A stretch of 64,000 nt of DNA, from the NCBI GenBank assembly GCA_963666865.1, contig OY763072.1, forward strand, positions 3,224,001-3,288,000, written 5' to 3'. Positions 43,765 to 54,096 of this stretch are shown here, one piece after another. The notes below the pieces were generated by a model. The model searched no databases. It had not been told where the DNA came from and saw only the letters and a program-made list of their open reading frames with translations. Numbering within the stretch: position 1 is the stretch's first letter; each line of letters begins with the position of its first letter. The position numbers and the translations under genes were made by a program. Source of the DNA: Bin87 sp963666865 (GTDB taxonomy: Bacteria > Chloroflexota > Dehalococcoidia > Lucifugimonadales > UBA3495).

Positions 43765-44223
43765 CTAAACTGCCTCGTACACCTTAACCCTCCCCCGGCT
43801 CAATGTCCGCAGCCGCCCCTGCTTTTCCAGGGCGCGAACGGCCTGCATCACCTGCGGGTCGCCGTGGCGGCGGAACCGGCCCGTGATCTTGCTTTGTGCT
43901 CGCGGCGTCTCGCAGTATTCCCAGACCTGCTCGGCCAGCATATCCCCGATCTCCGGCAATGGCCGCACCGGCAGCACTATCGTATGCCCCGGGTTGCCGT
44001 CCACCGTCTCGCCGGGCATATATTCCAGATGCCTGGGGTGCTTTTCCAGAAAGGAGCGAAAGCGAACCCGCATCGTCCCGCCGGTCCCGCCGGAGCCATA
44101 ACCATGCACGACGTCCAAGGTTTCGGACGCTGCATTCCCCGACCGCAACGTGCGGTTGTACAGATCAATGAAATCGGCCAGACCCTCGGACCAGGTTTTG
44201 CCGTGCAGGTCAACGCTGGCCAT
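43765..44223 (-). CDS. Smr-domain protein
   Basis: 152 residues. The N-terminal half is an Smr domain: VDLHGKTWSEGLADFIDLYN, then VVHGYGSGGTGGTMRVRFR. This contains the LDxH- and HGxG-type motifs of MutS2-linked nucleases. The C-terminal half looks like a winged helix (QVMQAVRALEKQGRLRTLSR). It lies six bases after the HNH gene and is probably co-transcribed. Confidence 0.82.
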   Translation of the reverse strand: MASVDLHGKTWSEGLADFIDLYNRTLRSGNAASETLDVVHGYGSGGTGGTMRVRFRSFLEKHPRHLEYMPGETVDGNPGHTIVLPVRPLPEIGDMLAEQVWEYCETPRAQSKITGRFRRHGDPQVMQAVRALEKQGRLRTLSRGRVKVYEAV

Positions 44224-44229
44224 GCCGAA

Positions 44230-44970
44230 TCAGTCCGCCAACGCCCCGGCTGCAGCCAGCTTTCCGTCGGGCACGTCGCCGTCGCCTTTGCGATTGCGGC
44301 CGGCCGCCTGCCACGGAATGTACTGCCGCCACTCATCCAGGATGGTCCGGTTTTCCAGGATCCGGTAGGGGTTGGGCTGCGGCGCGGTGGGGACGCGGCG
44401 CAGCTTCATGTTGGCTTCTTCCGGCGTGCGTCCTGCCTTGTCCAAGTTGCACCGGCCGCAGGCCGCCACCACGTTGTCCCAGGTGTGTGGCCCGTGCTGT
44501 CGGCGGGGCACCACGTGGTCCAGGGTCAGGTTCTGGGAGCGCGTGCCGCAGTATTGGCAGGTGTAGTGGTCCCGCAGGAACACTTCCTTTTTGGACAGGC
44601 GGCGAGGCGCGAAGGGCCGCTTCACCAAGTACACCAGCCGGATGATCGAAGGCGCATCGTGGATAGAGTTGAAGGTACGGATGCGCGCCGTATCGGTGCG
44701 CTGTTCCAGCAGCTCCGCCTTGCCCTTGGCTACCAGGACGATGGCCCGGCGCACGGTGCAGACGTTCACCGGGACATAGTTCAGGTTCAGCACCAGCACG
44801 GGAGCGGTGAGCCGGCCGGGGATGGGAGTTCTGCTGCCCGGTTTGTCATCCTCCGTTGGGGAAGATGCTGCCGCCTTGCCCGTCGCGGCTCGGGCGGCAT
44901 TCGCGTGGCGGCCTCCGCCTTTCGCGCGGGCCGTTCCCTTTCTTCGACTCGTTCGTCCCCGGCTTGCCAT
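44230..44970 (-). CDS. HNH endonuclease family protein
   Basis: 246 residues. A lysine/arginine-rich N-terminal tail (about 45 residues) is followed by VLVLNLNYVPVNVCTVRRAI, then the HNH core: FLRDHYTCQYCG, LTLDHVVPRRQHG, and NVVAACGRCNLDKAGRTPEE. Two CxxC pairs bind structural zinc. This type is common in Chloroflexota and Cyanobacteria. It forms an operon with the Smr gene, and both are likely to act on DNA or RNA. Confidence 0.9.
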   Translation of the reverse strand: MASRGRTSRRKGTARAKGGGRHANAARAATGKAAASSPTEDDKPGSRTPIPGRLTAPVLVLNLNYVPVNVCTVRRAIVLVAKGKAELLEQRTDTARIRTFNSIHDAPSIIRLVYLVKRPFAPRRLSKKEVFLRDHYTCQYCGTRSQNLTLDHVVPRRQHGPHTWDNVVAACGRCNLDKAGRTPEEANMKLRRVPTAPQPNPYRILENRTILDEWRQYIPWQAAGRNRKGDGDVPDGKLAAAGALAD

Positions 44971-45091
44971 CTGCCAACCTCAACGCAGGTAGCGCGTTCG
45001 CTGCCGTGTCGTGCCGAATATCGTCGCTATTACAATGTCACCGGAAAGTATTATACCCCAACCCGGCCAACCGTAGTATGCCAACGCACGC

Positions 45092-45490
45092 TCATAAAAA
45101 CACCACCCACACTACTACCCCAATAAGCAGGCCCAGCAGCAATCCTCCGGCATGATTGATGCGCAGCACGGTAGAGCCGTCACCCAGGCGTTGTTCCAGC
45201 CGTCTCCCGAAAAAACCCACGCTGATGACGCAGATGACCCCCACAAACGCCAACGGGCCGTACACCAGAGCCGCCCGCTCCGCATCCTTGAACACCCAAG
45301 CCACGGCCACCAGTAGCGCCACCACCGCCAGCGACAGGGCCATCCGCACCAACCCAACGCGGAAGCCCCACCCCATGAGAAAGCACCAGCCGGCCAAACC
45401 CAGCAGATGCCACGGCGAATCGAATATCCCGAATACCACGCCCGAATTGTCCGTTATGTGACGAGACGGCGCAACCGCTAACGTGTGCAC
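45092..45490 (-). CDS. Four-span membrane protein, possibly CvpA-like
   Basis: 132 residues with four hydrophobic spans (WHLLGLAGWCFLMGWGF, MALSLAVVALLVAVAWVF, ALVYGPLAFVGVICVISVGF, and GGLLLGLLIGVVVWVVFL). The last span follows an amphipathic stretch and GGLLLGLLIG, which resembles the CvpA C-terminus, but the similarity is weak. The start could be a few codons downstream. Confidence 0.55.
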   Translation of the reverse strand: MHTLAVAPSRHITDNSGVVFGIFDSPWHLLGLAGWCFLMGWGFRVGLVRMALSLAVVALLVAVAWVFKDAERAALVYGPLAFVGVICVISVGFFGRRLEQRLGDGSTVLRINHAGGLLLGLLIGVVVWVVFL

Positions 45491-45514
45491 AGTTTGTCAT
45501 TGCCCGGGGCGGAA

Positions 45515-45540
45515 CCGCTCATTCTGAGCCGGTCGAACAA
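45515..45540. repeat. Diverged CTGAGCCGGTCGAA repeat
   Basis: CCGCTCATTCTGAGCCGGTCGAACAA, a variant of the repeat found at 6163, 12174 and 27255. It lies 55 bases before rph. Confidence 0.6.
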
Positions 45541-45594
45541 CGCGGCAGTCCCGTTGCGCTAAACTACCGCACACTCCAAACAGGAAGCATTAAC

Positions 45595-46323
<729 letters not shown>

Positions 46324-46658
46324 CGCCGCCACCGCTTGCCGCAGTGCGTCGTTGAGTCGCTTCTGACACCCAAGTCCCCCTTCCAGAAAATGGGCCAGCA
46401 GATCCATGTCCAGGTCAATGCTGACCTCCCATTTGTCCAGCCCTTCCTGTTTATGCCGGTGGCGCAGGCTCTGCGCCACCAAGTGGGGAGAACTTCAATC
46501 GCCGGTCGCGCTCTGGCTAACGTCTCGGCGGTCCATTCCGGGTCGTCCGGGTCCCGGGGATGCCGACGTTGATGGCGGTTTCTTCGTCGTACTGCGCGGC
46601 GATTTCGTCAAAGGTCAATCTGCTTGCCACCAGTTCATCAAAACGCCGGGCGGTCAGG

Positions 46659-46767
46659 TCAGCGTTCTCCGTCATACGTTCTCACCTCCTTGTCATCCGC
46701 TCGGCGCAGGCTGATGATGCGTGTCCGGTTTTCGCAGGCATTTTGCCGCGTCCCATTCGTAAGGCAT
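46659..46767 (-). pseudogene. Internally deleted BrnT-type toxin
   Basis: From ATG 46767 the sequence encodes MPYEWDAAKCLRK, a typical BrnT start. After a frame change it continues as TRIISLRRADDKEVRTYDGE and a stop, a typical BrnT end. About 55-60 residues of the middle are missing, so the toxin is dead. It overlaps brnA, as in intact pairs. Confidence 0.65.
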
Positions 46768-46820
46768 ATTTCATCCATCTCGTGAGAGACCGGCTACAAA
46801 GCAGCGGGACGACAGACATT

Positions 46821-49484
46821 TCAGTACACCACTGCCCCCTCTGCGTCCAGCAACGTCAGCCCGTAGCCCAAATCTTTGAGCGGCTCTTCCACCTGCTCCC
46901 GGTCGCCCACCACCAGAACGGTGAGCCGTGCCGGCGAGAGGTACTCCGCCCCCACCCGGTGGGTGTCGGTTAGGCTTACTCCCGCCAGGCGTTCCTCAAA
47001 GGTGCGGAAGTAGTCATCAGGCAGGCCGAATTGGGCCAGTGTCACCAGTTGGCCGAGCAGTTGCGCCGGACGTTCGAACCCGGCGGGATAGCCCAGGCGC
47101 AGGCCGTTTCGGGCGTTTTCCAGTTCTTCATCGGTGAGGGGACGCTGGCCGCTGATGTCCTCGAACTCCCGCAGGGTTTCAAAAACGGCATCCCGGGTCA
47201 CCGCCGTCTGCACGCTGCCGCCAGCCGACAGCAGCGCCGGCGCGTTGTACCACGATATGCCGGAGTTGTAGCCGTATGAGTACCCCTTGTCCTGGCGCAG
47301 GTTCTGGTTGAGACGCGCCGAGAACTGGCCGCCGAAGGCGTAGTTCAGCACCGACAGCGGCATGAAGTCGGCATGGCTCCGCTCCACCAGCGGCATCCCG
47401 GCGCGGATGACCGACTGCGCCGCTCCGGGTTTGTCAATCAAATAGATGCAGGGGCCTCCGACTGCCGGACTGCTGTTTGCGCCGATACCGGCTGCCGCCT
47501 CCGCAGGCGCTCGCCAATCGCCGAAGCGCTCCTCCGCCGCGGCCATCGCTTCATCAACGCCGACATCGCCGGCCACCAGCAGGCACAGGCGGTCGGGACG
47601 GAGAGCCTGAGAGTGCCGCGCCATCATGTCGGCTCGCTGCACGGCAGACACCGTGGCCTCATTGCCCAAATTGGAGTGGGCATAGGGCGACTGAGGCCCG
47701 AACACCAGCGGGCCGAAATTGGTGTCGGCCACGAAACCGGCTTCGTCCCGGGCCCGGCGCAGGTCGGTGATGCGTTCCCGTCGTACCCGCTCCAGCTCAT
47801 GATCCGGGAAGCTGGCGTTGCGAGCCACGTCGGCGGCCAGACCCAGCGCGTGCCGCCAGTGGCGGTCCAGCGTCTCCGCCGTCAGCAGGGTCAACTCCTT
47901 GCGGGCCTCCGTTCCCAGCCGCGAGCCGATATGCTCGAAGGCGGCGGAGATTTCCTGGCTGGTGCGCGTCGTGGTTCCTTCGTCCATCATCGCCGCCGTG
48001 AAGGACGACAGGCCGGGCAGTTCTGCCGGATCGCCGGTGGCCCCGGCCCGCGCCAGCAAAGCGAAAGATACCAGCGGTCCGCCTACGGCGGACTTGTTGG
48101 CGACGATGACCTCCATTCCGTTGCTCAGGCGTCCCCGCTGGGGCGTGGGCGGCACGAAAGCCGGCGTCGGCCCGCCGTCCGGCTGCCGCGTTCGGTCCAC
48201 GGCGACGCTGGCCGCTGACAGAGCGCGTTCCGGATACACCCGCATCCGCACCTGCCCGCTGTCCATGATTTGCCGGTGGACGCGCAGCACGTCGTCCCGA
48301 GTAACTTTGCGGTAGCCGTCCATGGCCGTGTTCAACCCATCCGGGTCGCCGGTGTACACGTTGAAATAGTTGAGCGCATCGGCCCTTCCGCCGAACCCGC
48401 CCACGCGGGCCAGCATCCGGTAGTGCTGCATCTCGATGCGGTTGATAGCCCGCTCGAACTCTTCATCGCTCGGTGGCTCCGTGGCGATGCTGGCCAGCAC
48501 CGCTTCGGCGGCTTCTTCCACCTCCGCCAGCGTATGCCCCGCCGCCGGCGTGAGTTCCATGCGGAACTGGCCGGCGATCTCGGCGGCGTAGTAACTCACC
48601 GACGCCGACTGCGCGATCTGCTTGTCATAGACCAGCGTGCGGTACATCCGGCTACTGTGCCCGTCGGACAGGATGGCGCGCAGGATGTCGCCGGCATCGT
48701 CGTCACCCGACAGGTTGGCCGGCGCCAGCCACACCGCATACAACCGCGGCAGTGTGACGCGGTCGGTCATCTCCAGGTCAACCCGGCCCATCAGGGGCGA
48801 ATCAGCCCTCCCGATCCGGCGCACTGCCGGCCCCGGGTCCAGGTCGGCGAAGTAGCGGTGGGCCAGGTCAAGGGCCGCTTCGGCGTCAATGTCGCCGGCG
48901 ATGGACAGGCTCGCGTTGGACGGCGAATAATACCGGCGGAAGAAGTCCTTTACGTCGTCCAGGGTGGCGGCGTCCAGATCCTCCTGGGACCCAATGGTCA
49001 TCCAGTTGTACGGATGGGGCAGCGGAAATAGCGACTGCTGAATGTGCCACTGGGCCATGCCGTAAGGACGGTTCTCGTAGCTCTGCCGCCGCTCGTTTTT
49101 CACCACGTCGCGCTCGGTGTCGAAACCGTCCTGGTCCAGGGCGTCCAGCAGGAACCCCATGCGGTCGGCCTCCAGCCACAGCGCCAGCTCCAGGTAGTTG
49201 GACGGCACGTCCTCCCAGTAGTTGGTGCGGTCGCCGGTGGTGGAGCCGTTGAGGGTGGCTCCGATCTTCTGCAACGGCTCAAAATGGCTGGCCTTGTGGT
49301 GCCGCGTCCCTCGGAACATGATGTGCTCGAAGAGGTGGGCGAACCCGGTGCGTCCCACCTCTTCGTCCTTGGAACCCACGTGGTACCAGACGTTGACTGC
49401 GGCCACCGGAATGGAACGGTCCTGGTGCAGGATGACATCCAGACCGTTGGGCAAAGTGTGTTTTTCAAAAGCGATGGCAGCCAT
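46821..49484 (-). CDS. M16-family zinc peptidase, fused two-half form
   Basis: 887 residues. The inverted zinc motif HLFEH (50-54) is preceded by VGSKDEEVGRTGFA, with the downstream glutamate in VVKNERRQSYENRP. The second half (from about residue 440, RGRLSNGMEVIVANKSAVGG) is the inactive M16 partner domain with RQDKGYSYGYNSGISW. Both halves lie in one chain, so it can act as a closed clam-shell peptidase. No signal peptide is visible. Confidence 0.93.
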   Translation of the reverse strand: MAAIAFEKHTLPNGLDVILHQDRSIPVAAVNVWYHVGSKDEEVGRTGFAHLFEHIMFRGTRHHKASHFEPLQKIGATLNGSTTGDRTNYWEDVPSNYLELALWLEADRMGFLLDALDQDGFDTERDVVKNERRQSYENRPYGMAQWHIQQSLFPLPHPYNWMTIGSQEDLDAATLDDVKDFFRRYYSPSNASLSIAGDIDAEAALDLAHRYFADLDPGPAVRRIGRADSPLMGRVDLEMTDRVTLPRLYAVWLAPANLSGDDDAGDILRAILSDGHSSRMYRTLVYDKQIAQSASVSYYAAEIAGQFRMELTPAAGHTLAEVEEAAEAVLASIATEPPSDEEFERAINRIEMQHYRMLARVGGFGGRADALNYFNVYTGDPDGLNTAMDGYRKVTRDDVLRVHRQIMDSGQVRMRVYPERALSAASVAVDRTRQPDGGPTPAFVPPTPQRGRLSNGMEVIVANKSAVGGPLVSFALLARAGATGDPAELPGLSSFTAAMMDEGTTTRTSQEISAAFEHIGSRLGTEARKELTLLTAETLDRHWRHALGLAADVARNASFPDHELERVRRERITDLRRARDEAGFVADTNFGPLVFGPQSPYAHSNLGNEATVSAVQRADMMARHSQALRPDRLCLLVAGDVGVDEAMAAAEERFGDWRAPAEAAAGIGANSSPAVGGPCIYLIDKPGAAQSVIRAGMPLVERSHADFMPLSVLNYAFGGQFSARLNQNLRQDKGYSYGYNSGISWYNAPALLSAGGSVQTAVTRDAVFETLREFEDISGQRPLTDEELENARNGLRLGYPAGFERPAQLLGQLVTLAQFGLPDDYFRTFEERLAGVSLTDTHRVGAEYLSPARLTVLVVGDREQVEEPLKDLGYGLTLLDAEGAVVY

Positions 49485-49630
49485 AAATCAACGTTCCTTT
49501 TGGGGCGCAAGCAAGTGTGAGGGATGCGGTCATTGTAGCACCGGCGGTCACCGCACGACCGGGCGTCATAGCCGTTACTGAATGTGCTATCATCTAAGCA
49601 GCGGCTGTAGTAATCGAAATTGGGGGCACT

Positions 49631-50005
49631 ATGGCGACGCACGACGTTCAGAATCAGCGAATTGCGAACGAGGGGTCGGCGCCTGCGGAGACTACGGCGT
49701 CGGAGATGAATTCTGGCTGGTTTGTAGAGTTTTCCGACGCGCTCCTGGCTTTGTCGCTGACATTGAAACGCGCTTTCATTATCATCAGCGCCATCGGACT
49801 TGGCGCCATAGTTACTGCTTATCTGGGCGCCAATACCGGATACTATCAGATCACCGCCGGCTCGCTGGCGGTTTTCGGATTAACGATATTGGCCTGGGTT
49901 GTTGCCGCAGGCTATCTGCTGTGGAGGATTGGCTCCGGGGCAGTCAGGTGGTGGGCTAACCGGGTCCCCAACCCTCGAAAACTCACAGACGGCGAAACAG
50001 GATAG
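49631..50005 (+). CDS. Small two-span membrane protein
   Basis: 124 residues, with the ribosome site TTGGGGG before ATG 49631. A polar N-terminus is followed by spans AFIIISAIGLGAIVTAYLGA and TAGSLAVFGLTILAWVVAAG. It overlaps the convergent gene 49983-50231 by 23 bases at the 3' ends. Family unknown. Confidence 0.55.
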   Translation: MATHDVQNQRIANEGSAPAETTASEMNSGWFVEFSDALLALSLTLKRAFIIISAIGLGAIVTAYLGANTGYYQITAGSLAVFGLTILAWVVAAGYLLWRIGSGAVRWWANRVPNPRKLTDGETG

Positions 50006-50231
50006 ACGCAAACCAAATAACGAGCGCCAACGGGAGTACAAAAGCGAAAAAGAAGCGAATTCCAGCGGTAAGGTACCGAATAATTCGGGGAAGCGGAACA
50101 GCGTCCCCTGTTCCTTGCCTGACGATTGGCATTAACCACCATAGCACGAACGTGCCGACGAGGAGCAGGGTCAGCTCAAGCAGCATTTCGCCGGGCAACT
50201 GCGTCAGCAATTCCAATAATATTTCTTGCAC
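49983..50231 (-). CDS. Small two-span membrane protein
   Basis: 82 residues from GTG 50231, with AGGAG five bases upstream. Spans EMLLELTLLLVGTFVLWWLM and FFFAFVLPLALVIWFASILF are separated by a basic loop. The longer frame (222 codons) runs antisense to the gene at 50271 and is not credible. The start and ribosome site support a real small gene. Confidence 0.5.
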   Translation of the reverse strand: MQEILLELLTQLPGEMLLELTLLLVGTFVLWWLMPIVRQGTGDAVPLPRIIRYLTAGIRFFFAFVLPLALVIWFASILFRRL

Positions 50232-50270
50232 CGGCACTCCTACACTCGCGCAAATTATACTCTGATCGCC

Positions 50271-50654
50271 ATGCTCTACGAAGTCGAAGTTATCGCCGAC
50301 GGCAATAGCCCCATGGACCTCAATCGGGTCTTCGACCTGCTCACTGACCCCCAGCCCGTCCTGCGCATCGTCGCCCCCGATCCCATGGGCAACGACGTCT
50401 GGTGCGACGTGACCGGATGGGAGGACGGAAAACCCTGCCCCGCCATGGCCGCGCTGTCGGAGGATTCCGGCGAGGGCGTGATAATGCTCATCTACGGCGG
50501 TGAGGATGGCATCCGCCTCAAACCGGCTGACGATCCCTCCGACTGGGACACCAATGACGCCCAGCAGTGGGGCGAAGCGTGCCTGATGCTGGGCAGCGAC
50601 GTGCGAATCGAATACGCCACGCCCGAGTGGGACTACTCCCAGCACCCTCACTGA
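50271..50654 (+). CDS. Hypothetical acidic protein
   Basis: 127 residues from ATG 50271. No signal or span. Strongly acidic with several tryptophans (GNDVWCDVTGWEDGKPCP, DDPSDWDTNDAQQWGEA). Divergent from the small membrane gene, sharing a short AT-rich promoter region (TATACT at about 50256). Family unknown. Confidence 0.55.
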   Translation: MLYEVEVIADGNSPMDLNRVFDLLTDPQPVLRIVAPDPMGNDVWCDVTGWEDGKPCPAMAALSEDSGEGVIMLIYGGEDGIRLKPADDPSDWDTNDAQQWGEACLMLGSDVRIEYATPEWDYSQHPH

Positions 50655-50666
50655 CCGCCAGGCAAG

Positions 50667-51953
50667 CTATCCCGTAGCCGAAACCTCCGCCTCGTCGGGA
50701 GCGTCGGGCCAGTCATCGGAAGGCGAAACCGGCTTCGCCTCGGCGTTCAACGTAGCCAGTACGCCGGAAAGGTCCCGGCGGTAGCCGCCCTTGCGGTCCT
50801 TGCGGGGCCGCATCCGGGCCGTCGGATTGGCTTGGAGCCGGTGATAGAGTTCATCGCTGTCGTTTTGCAAACAGTCGTCCATCACCAGCGTGGCCACGTA
50901 CACCCGCCGCGCTGCCGATTCCACCTGCCGCTGCATTATCTCGCGGTACAGGCGCGAACACGCGGGACTTTCCAGCGCGTTGCGGGAGCAGAGCAGAGCC
51001 ACCCGGTCGTAGTCGCGAAAACGACTCATGTGCGGAATCACGACGCCGTTGTACGCCGTCTCTTCATCGTCCGCCAGCAGGCTCCAGCACTGCATCCCGC
51101 GCAACCGCAACTCCGCTTCCAGCCACGCCAGGATGGTATCGTCGGTCACCGACCCGATGAGCAGAACCCGGCGGTGGGGCGCGTCCTGATTGAGCAGCCT
51201 GGCGCGGCCATTGATGAAATCGGGCGGCACTCCCGCCGACATCAGGAACGTCTCGGGGATGCAACCGTTGGAGCGGGCCAGGGTGTCGGCGCCCACAATG
51301 CTCGGGCCTTCGTGGCGCAGGGTTTCCAGCATCAGGACGGAACTTAGGTCGCAGTCGGCGAACAACGTCATGTCCACCACGCCATCTTCCAACAGCGTCC
51401 GGTCCAGCCGCGTCCGCACCAGAGAGGCGCGGCGCAGGTCACAACGGGTCAGATTGGCCACGTCCAGGCACGCCGCGTTGAGCCGCGCCCCGCTCAGGTT
51501 AGCGTCGGTCAGGTCGGCCATGGTGAGATCGGCTTCGGTGAGGTCCGCCCCGGACAGGTTTGCCCCCGCCAGCGTCGCGAAGGCAAGGTCGCAGTTGGAG
51601 AGATCGGCGCCCCGCAGATCCGCGCCGCTGAGGTTGCCGCCTTGCAGGTTGGACCGGATGAAGGATATGCCGGACGCATGGGAGTCGGCGAAACTGGCCC
51701 GGTTCAGGTTGCACCGGGACAGGTGGGCCTCCCGAAGCCAGGCGCCGCCAAAGTTGGCGTTGCGCAGGTCGGCGCGGGTGAGATCGATCTCGGTCAGGTC
51801 GTCGAAGGCCAGGTCAACGCCCGGCATTCGTATGCCGCTCAAATAGGCGCCGGACAGGTCGAGATGAGCGCGGCCCTGGAAGAAGCGCGCCCGCCAGCGC
51901 GCGACGGCGAAGGTCCGTCCCTTGACGACCGCGACGTGCTCCGGATTTGCCAA
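50667..51953 (-). CDS. Pentapeptide-repeat protein fused to a TIR-like domain
   Basis: 428 residues. Residues about 30-215 are A(D/N)Lxx pentapeptide repeats (GADLRGADLSNCDLAFATLA), forming a right-handed beta-helix. After a linker (HEGPSIVGADTLARSNGCIP, ETFLMSAGVPPDFI) comes an alpha/beta domain, about 260-390, that resembles TIR: RRVLLIGSVTDDTILAWLEA, LRGMQCWSLLADDEET, and DRVALLCSRNALESPACSRL. The glutamate in NALESPACS is a candidate catalytic residue for NAD cleavage. Such fusions are plausible sensors in defence or signalling. TIR assignment is by pattern only. Confidence 0.72.
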   Translation of the reverse strand: MANPEHVAVVKGRTFAVARWRARFFQGRAHLDLSGAYLSGIRMPGVDLAFDDLTEIDLTRADLRNANFGGAWLREAHLSRCNLNRASFADSHASGISFIRSNLQGGNLSGADLRGADLSNCDLAFATLAGANLSGADLTEADLTMADLTDANLSGARLNAACLDVANLTRCDLRRASLVRTRLDRTLLEDGVVDMTLFADCDLSSVLMLETLRHEGPSIVGADTLARSNGCIPETFLMSAGVPPDFINGRARLLNQDAPHRRVLLIGSVTDDTILAWLEAELRLRGMQCWSLLADDEETAYNGVVIPHMSRFRDYDRVALLCSRNALESPACSRLYREIMQRQVESAARRVYVATLVMDDCLQNDSDELYHRLQANPTARMRPRKDRKGGYRRDLSGVLATLNAEAKPVSPSDDWPDAPDEAEVSATG

Positions 51954-51985
51954 GCCGCTACTCCGGGTGGGCGCGGCAAGAGTGC

Positions 51986-53155
51986 TTAGTCATCGCCGGC
52001 GGTCAGGGCCGCTTCGCGTCCCGCGAAAGTGGGCATCACGTCGGAGGCGAAAATGGACAACTGTTCCCGGAACTCGTGCCACGGCATCCCCTCCGGCCAC
52101 TGCAGCACGATGTCCTCCAACCCGGGATATTTGTCCTCAATTTCCCGCAGGAAGGCGATGAAGTCGTCGGGATTGCCACAGAACCACGCCTTCTGGTCAA
52201 CACCATCCTCGATGCGTGGTGTGCGGGCCGGCGCTCCGGGGGTTCCCCAGGGTCGTCCATTTTCGTCCATGTAGCGAACGAAGCCGAAGGGCGCAAACCA
52301 CTTGTACCGCTCGTCGTGGAAGGGGCGTACCCGCTCGATGGCCTCTTCGCGGTTGCCGGCGATGTAGAAGCCGAAGCCCAGGGCCATATCGCCGCCCAGC
52401 GGGATGTCTCTACCGGCTCCGGTGGCCGCGTCGTGGTACTGGGTGATCATCTGCTCGGCGTAGAGTTCGCCGGTTAGCGCCACCATGGCCTTGATGCCCC
52501 GCTCGGCGATGTAGTTCAGCGTGCGGCCGCTGGCGATGGGCTGCCAGATTTCCACTGGCCGGTTGAGCGGGCGGGGGACCATCGTGATCTCTTGCAGATC
52601 GTAGCCCCGGTACGGCACCTGGGGCGGGATGGTGTAGTACTTGCCCTTGTGACTCCACGATTCTTCGTTGAAGGCCTTGAGGATGACCTCCATCTGCTCC
52701 AGGAACAGTTCCCGGTTGGCGTCGTTGTCGATGACAGGAGCGCCGAAGGTCTCAACCTCCCGGGCGTGGTAGCCGCGCCCCACGCCGAAGATCATCCGGC
52801 CGCCGGTGAGGATGTCGGCCATGGCGAAGTCCTCGGCCACGCGCAGGGGATGCCACATGGGGATGATGTTGAACGCCTGCCCGAACTTCAGGTTCCTGGT
52901 CTGTCCGGCCAGGTGGACGCCCATGAGGATCAGGTTGGGAATGCACTCGTAACCCTCGTGCTGAAAGTGGTGTTCGGCCATCCACATGCAGTAGAAACCG
53001 CGCTCGTCCATGTGCTGGGCCAGCGCCTCGGCGTGCTCGTAAGCCTGGGCCAACTGGGCGTTGGTGTAACGACGCTGGTCGGCCGGCGTCCCGTCCGCCC
53101 CCGCGTTGTCCAGGTCAATCTGCCCCACGTACAGAACCGAAAACCGCTTAATCAT
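51986..53155 (-). CDS. Luciferase-like (LLM class) flavin-dependent monooxygenase
   Basis: 389 residues from ATG 53155. A (beta/alpha)8 flavin enzyme: EHAEALAQHMDERGFYCMWM, AEHHFQHEGY, LRVAEDFAMADILTGGRMIF and GVGRGYHAREVETFG are the conserved FMN/F420-binding blocks of the bacterial luciferase family. Later segments YRGYDLQEITMVPRPLNRP and LPGLEDIVLQWPEG-type sequence complete the barrel. It oxidises an unknown organic substrate; expansions of this family are typical of marine Chloroflexota. Confidence 0.92.
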   Translation of the reverse strand: MIKRFSVLYVGQIDLDNAGADGTPADQRRYTNAQLAQAYEHAEALAQHMDERGFYCMWMAEHHFQHEGYECIPNLILMGVHLAGQTRNLKFGQAFNIIPMWHPLRVAEDFAMADILTGGRMIFGVGRGYHAREVETFGAPVIDNDANRELFLEQMEVILKAFNEESWSHKGKYYTIPPQVPYRGYDLQEITMVPRPLNRPVEIWQPIASGRTLNYIAERGIKAMVALTGELYAEQMITQYHDAATGAGRDIPLGGDMALGFGFYIAGNREEAIERVRPFHDERYKWFAPFGFVRYMDENGRPWGTPGAPARTPRIEDGVDQKAWFCGNPDDFIAFLREIEDKYPGLEDIVLQWPEGMPWHEFREQLSIFASDVMPTFAGREAALTAGDD

Positions 53156-53262
53156 CCAGCCAATACTCCGCTCCAATAAGAATTGCGCCGCATTATAGCA
53201 TGGGGGCGGGGGAGCGGACGTCTGTTGAACTCCTGCTTCCCACGTCGGCGGGAGTTCGGCGT

Positions 53263-53997
53263 TCAGCCATTGCGGAGACGGTGAATTTCCTCCTCCAACT
53301 CACGCACCCGCGCCTCGGCTTGGATTCGGGCGGCCTGCTCCTGTAGGCGGCTCTCGCGCTCCGTATCGAAGGTGGGAATATGCTGCCCGGTGGCCGGGTC
53401 GTGCCATCCCAACGTTCCGCGCTCCCACCGCAGATGCAGGTTCAGTACCGCGCTGTATCCCTGCAATATGCCCTCCGCCGACTCCTCAATGTGGATGGGT
53501 TCATACCGCCCGTCCACCAGGCGGTCCCCGGCCAGCCGCGCCCCGTGATACTGTCCAGTCTCGTCAAACCGCCAGTACTCCGTAATTTCCAACGCGGCGT
53601 AAGCTTCCCGCTTTTCGCCCACGTCAATATGCCCGGTGTGCCGGGAGGCTATCTCCAGCACGAAGTCCGGCGGCTTCCCCTGCTCCTCAATGATGTAGCC
53701 GTTGCTGGCCTCGTAGGCCGCCGGGTCCACGTCAAAGGCCACCAGCAGGTCGGGATAATGGCTGCCGGCCATGCTCCGGGTGGGCCGGATGACCACGTAC
53801 CGGTCGCCGGCGACGATGGTAGTGTCCGGGCTGCCCAGATGCTGAGCGAGATGGTGATGGTTGCCGGTGGCGGACAGGTGTTTGGAGCTGGTCATCTTGT
53901 CGTCGGGATGCTCCGGCGGGTCGGGCAGCCGGAAACGGTCCGGCGATTTTGGCGTCTTGGAGCCGGCGCTGGTGTTCGTATTGGCGGTGGTGGTCAT
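53263..53997 (-). CDS. Uma2-family (DUF820) nuclease-like protein
   Basis: 244 residues. Core PD-(D/E)XK-like fold: YPDLLVAFDVDPAAY, then PPDFVLEIASRHTGHIDVGE and KREAYAALEITEYWRFDETG, with the D...E-I pattern of Uma2 proteins. A C-terminal coiled coil (ERESRLQEQAARIQAEARVR) is common in the family. The cellular function is unknown; many copies are found in Cyanobacteria and Chloroflexota. Confidence 0.9.
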   Translation of the reverse strand: MTTTANTNTSAGSKTPKSPDRFRLPDPPEHPDDKMTSSKHLSATGNHHHLAQHLGSPDTTIVAGDRYVVIRPTRSMAGSHYPDLLVAFDVDPAAYEASNGYIIEEQGKPPDFVLEIASRHTGHIDVGEKREAYAALEITEYWRFDETGQYHGARLAGDRLVDGRYEPIHIEESAEGILQGYSAVLNLHLRWERGTLGWHDPATGQHIPTFDTERESRLQEQAARIQAEARVRELEEEIHRLRNG

Positions 53998-54096
53998 GGG
54001 GAACCTCCGGGGCCGTCATTGTACATGGGTAGCAGGATCGTGGGGCGCTGGAAAGACTGTCAGAAGCAGGATACGCCGTAGGGTCCGCCTACGGTT

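Noticed and set aside
49983..50651. 222-residue minus-strand protein
   Set aside because: The first two thirds are antisense to the gene at 50271; only the last 82 codons, with their own start and ribosome site, look real.
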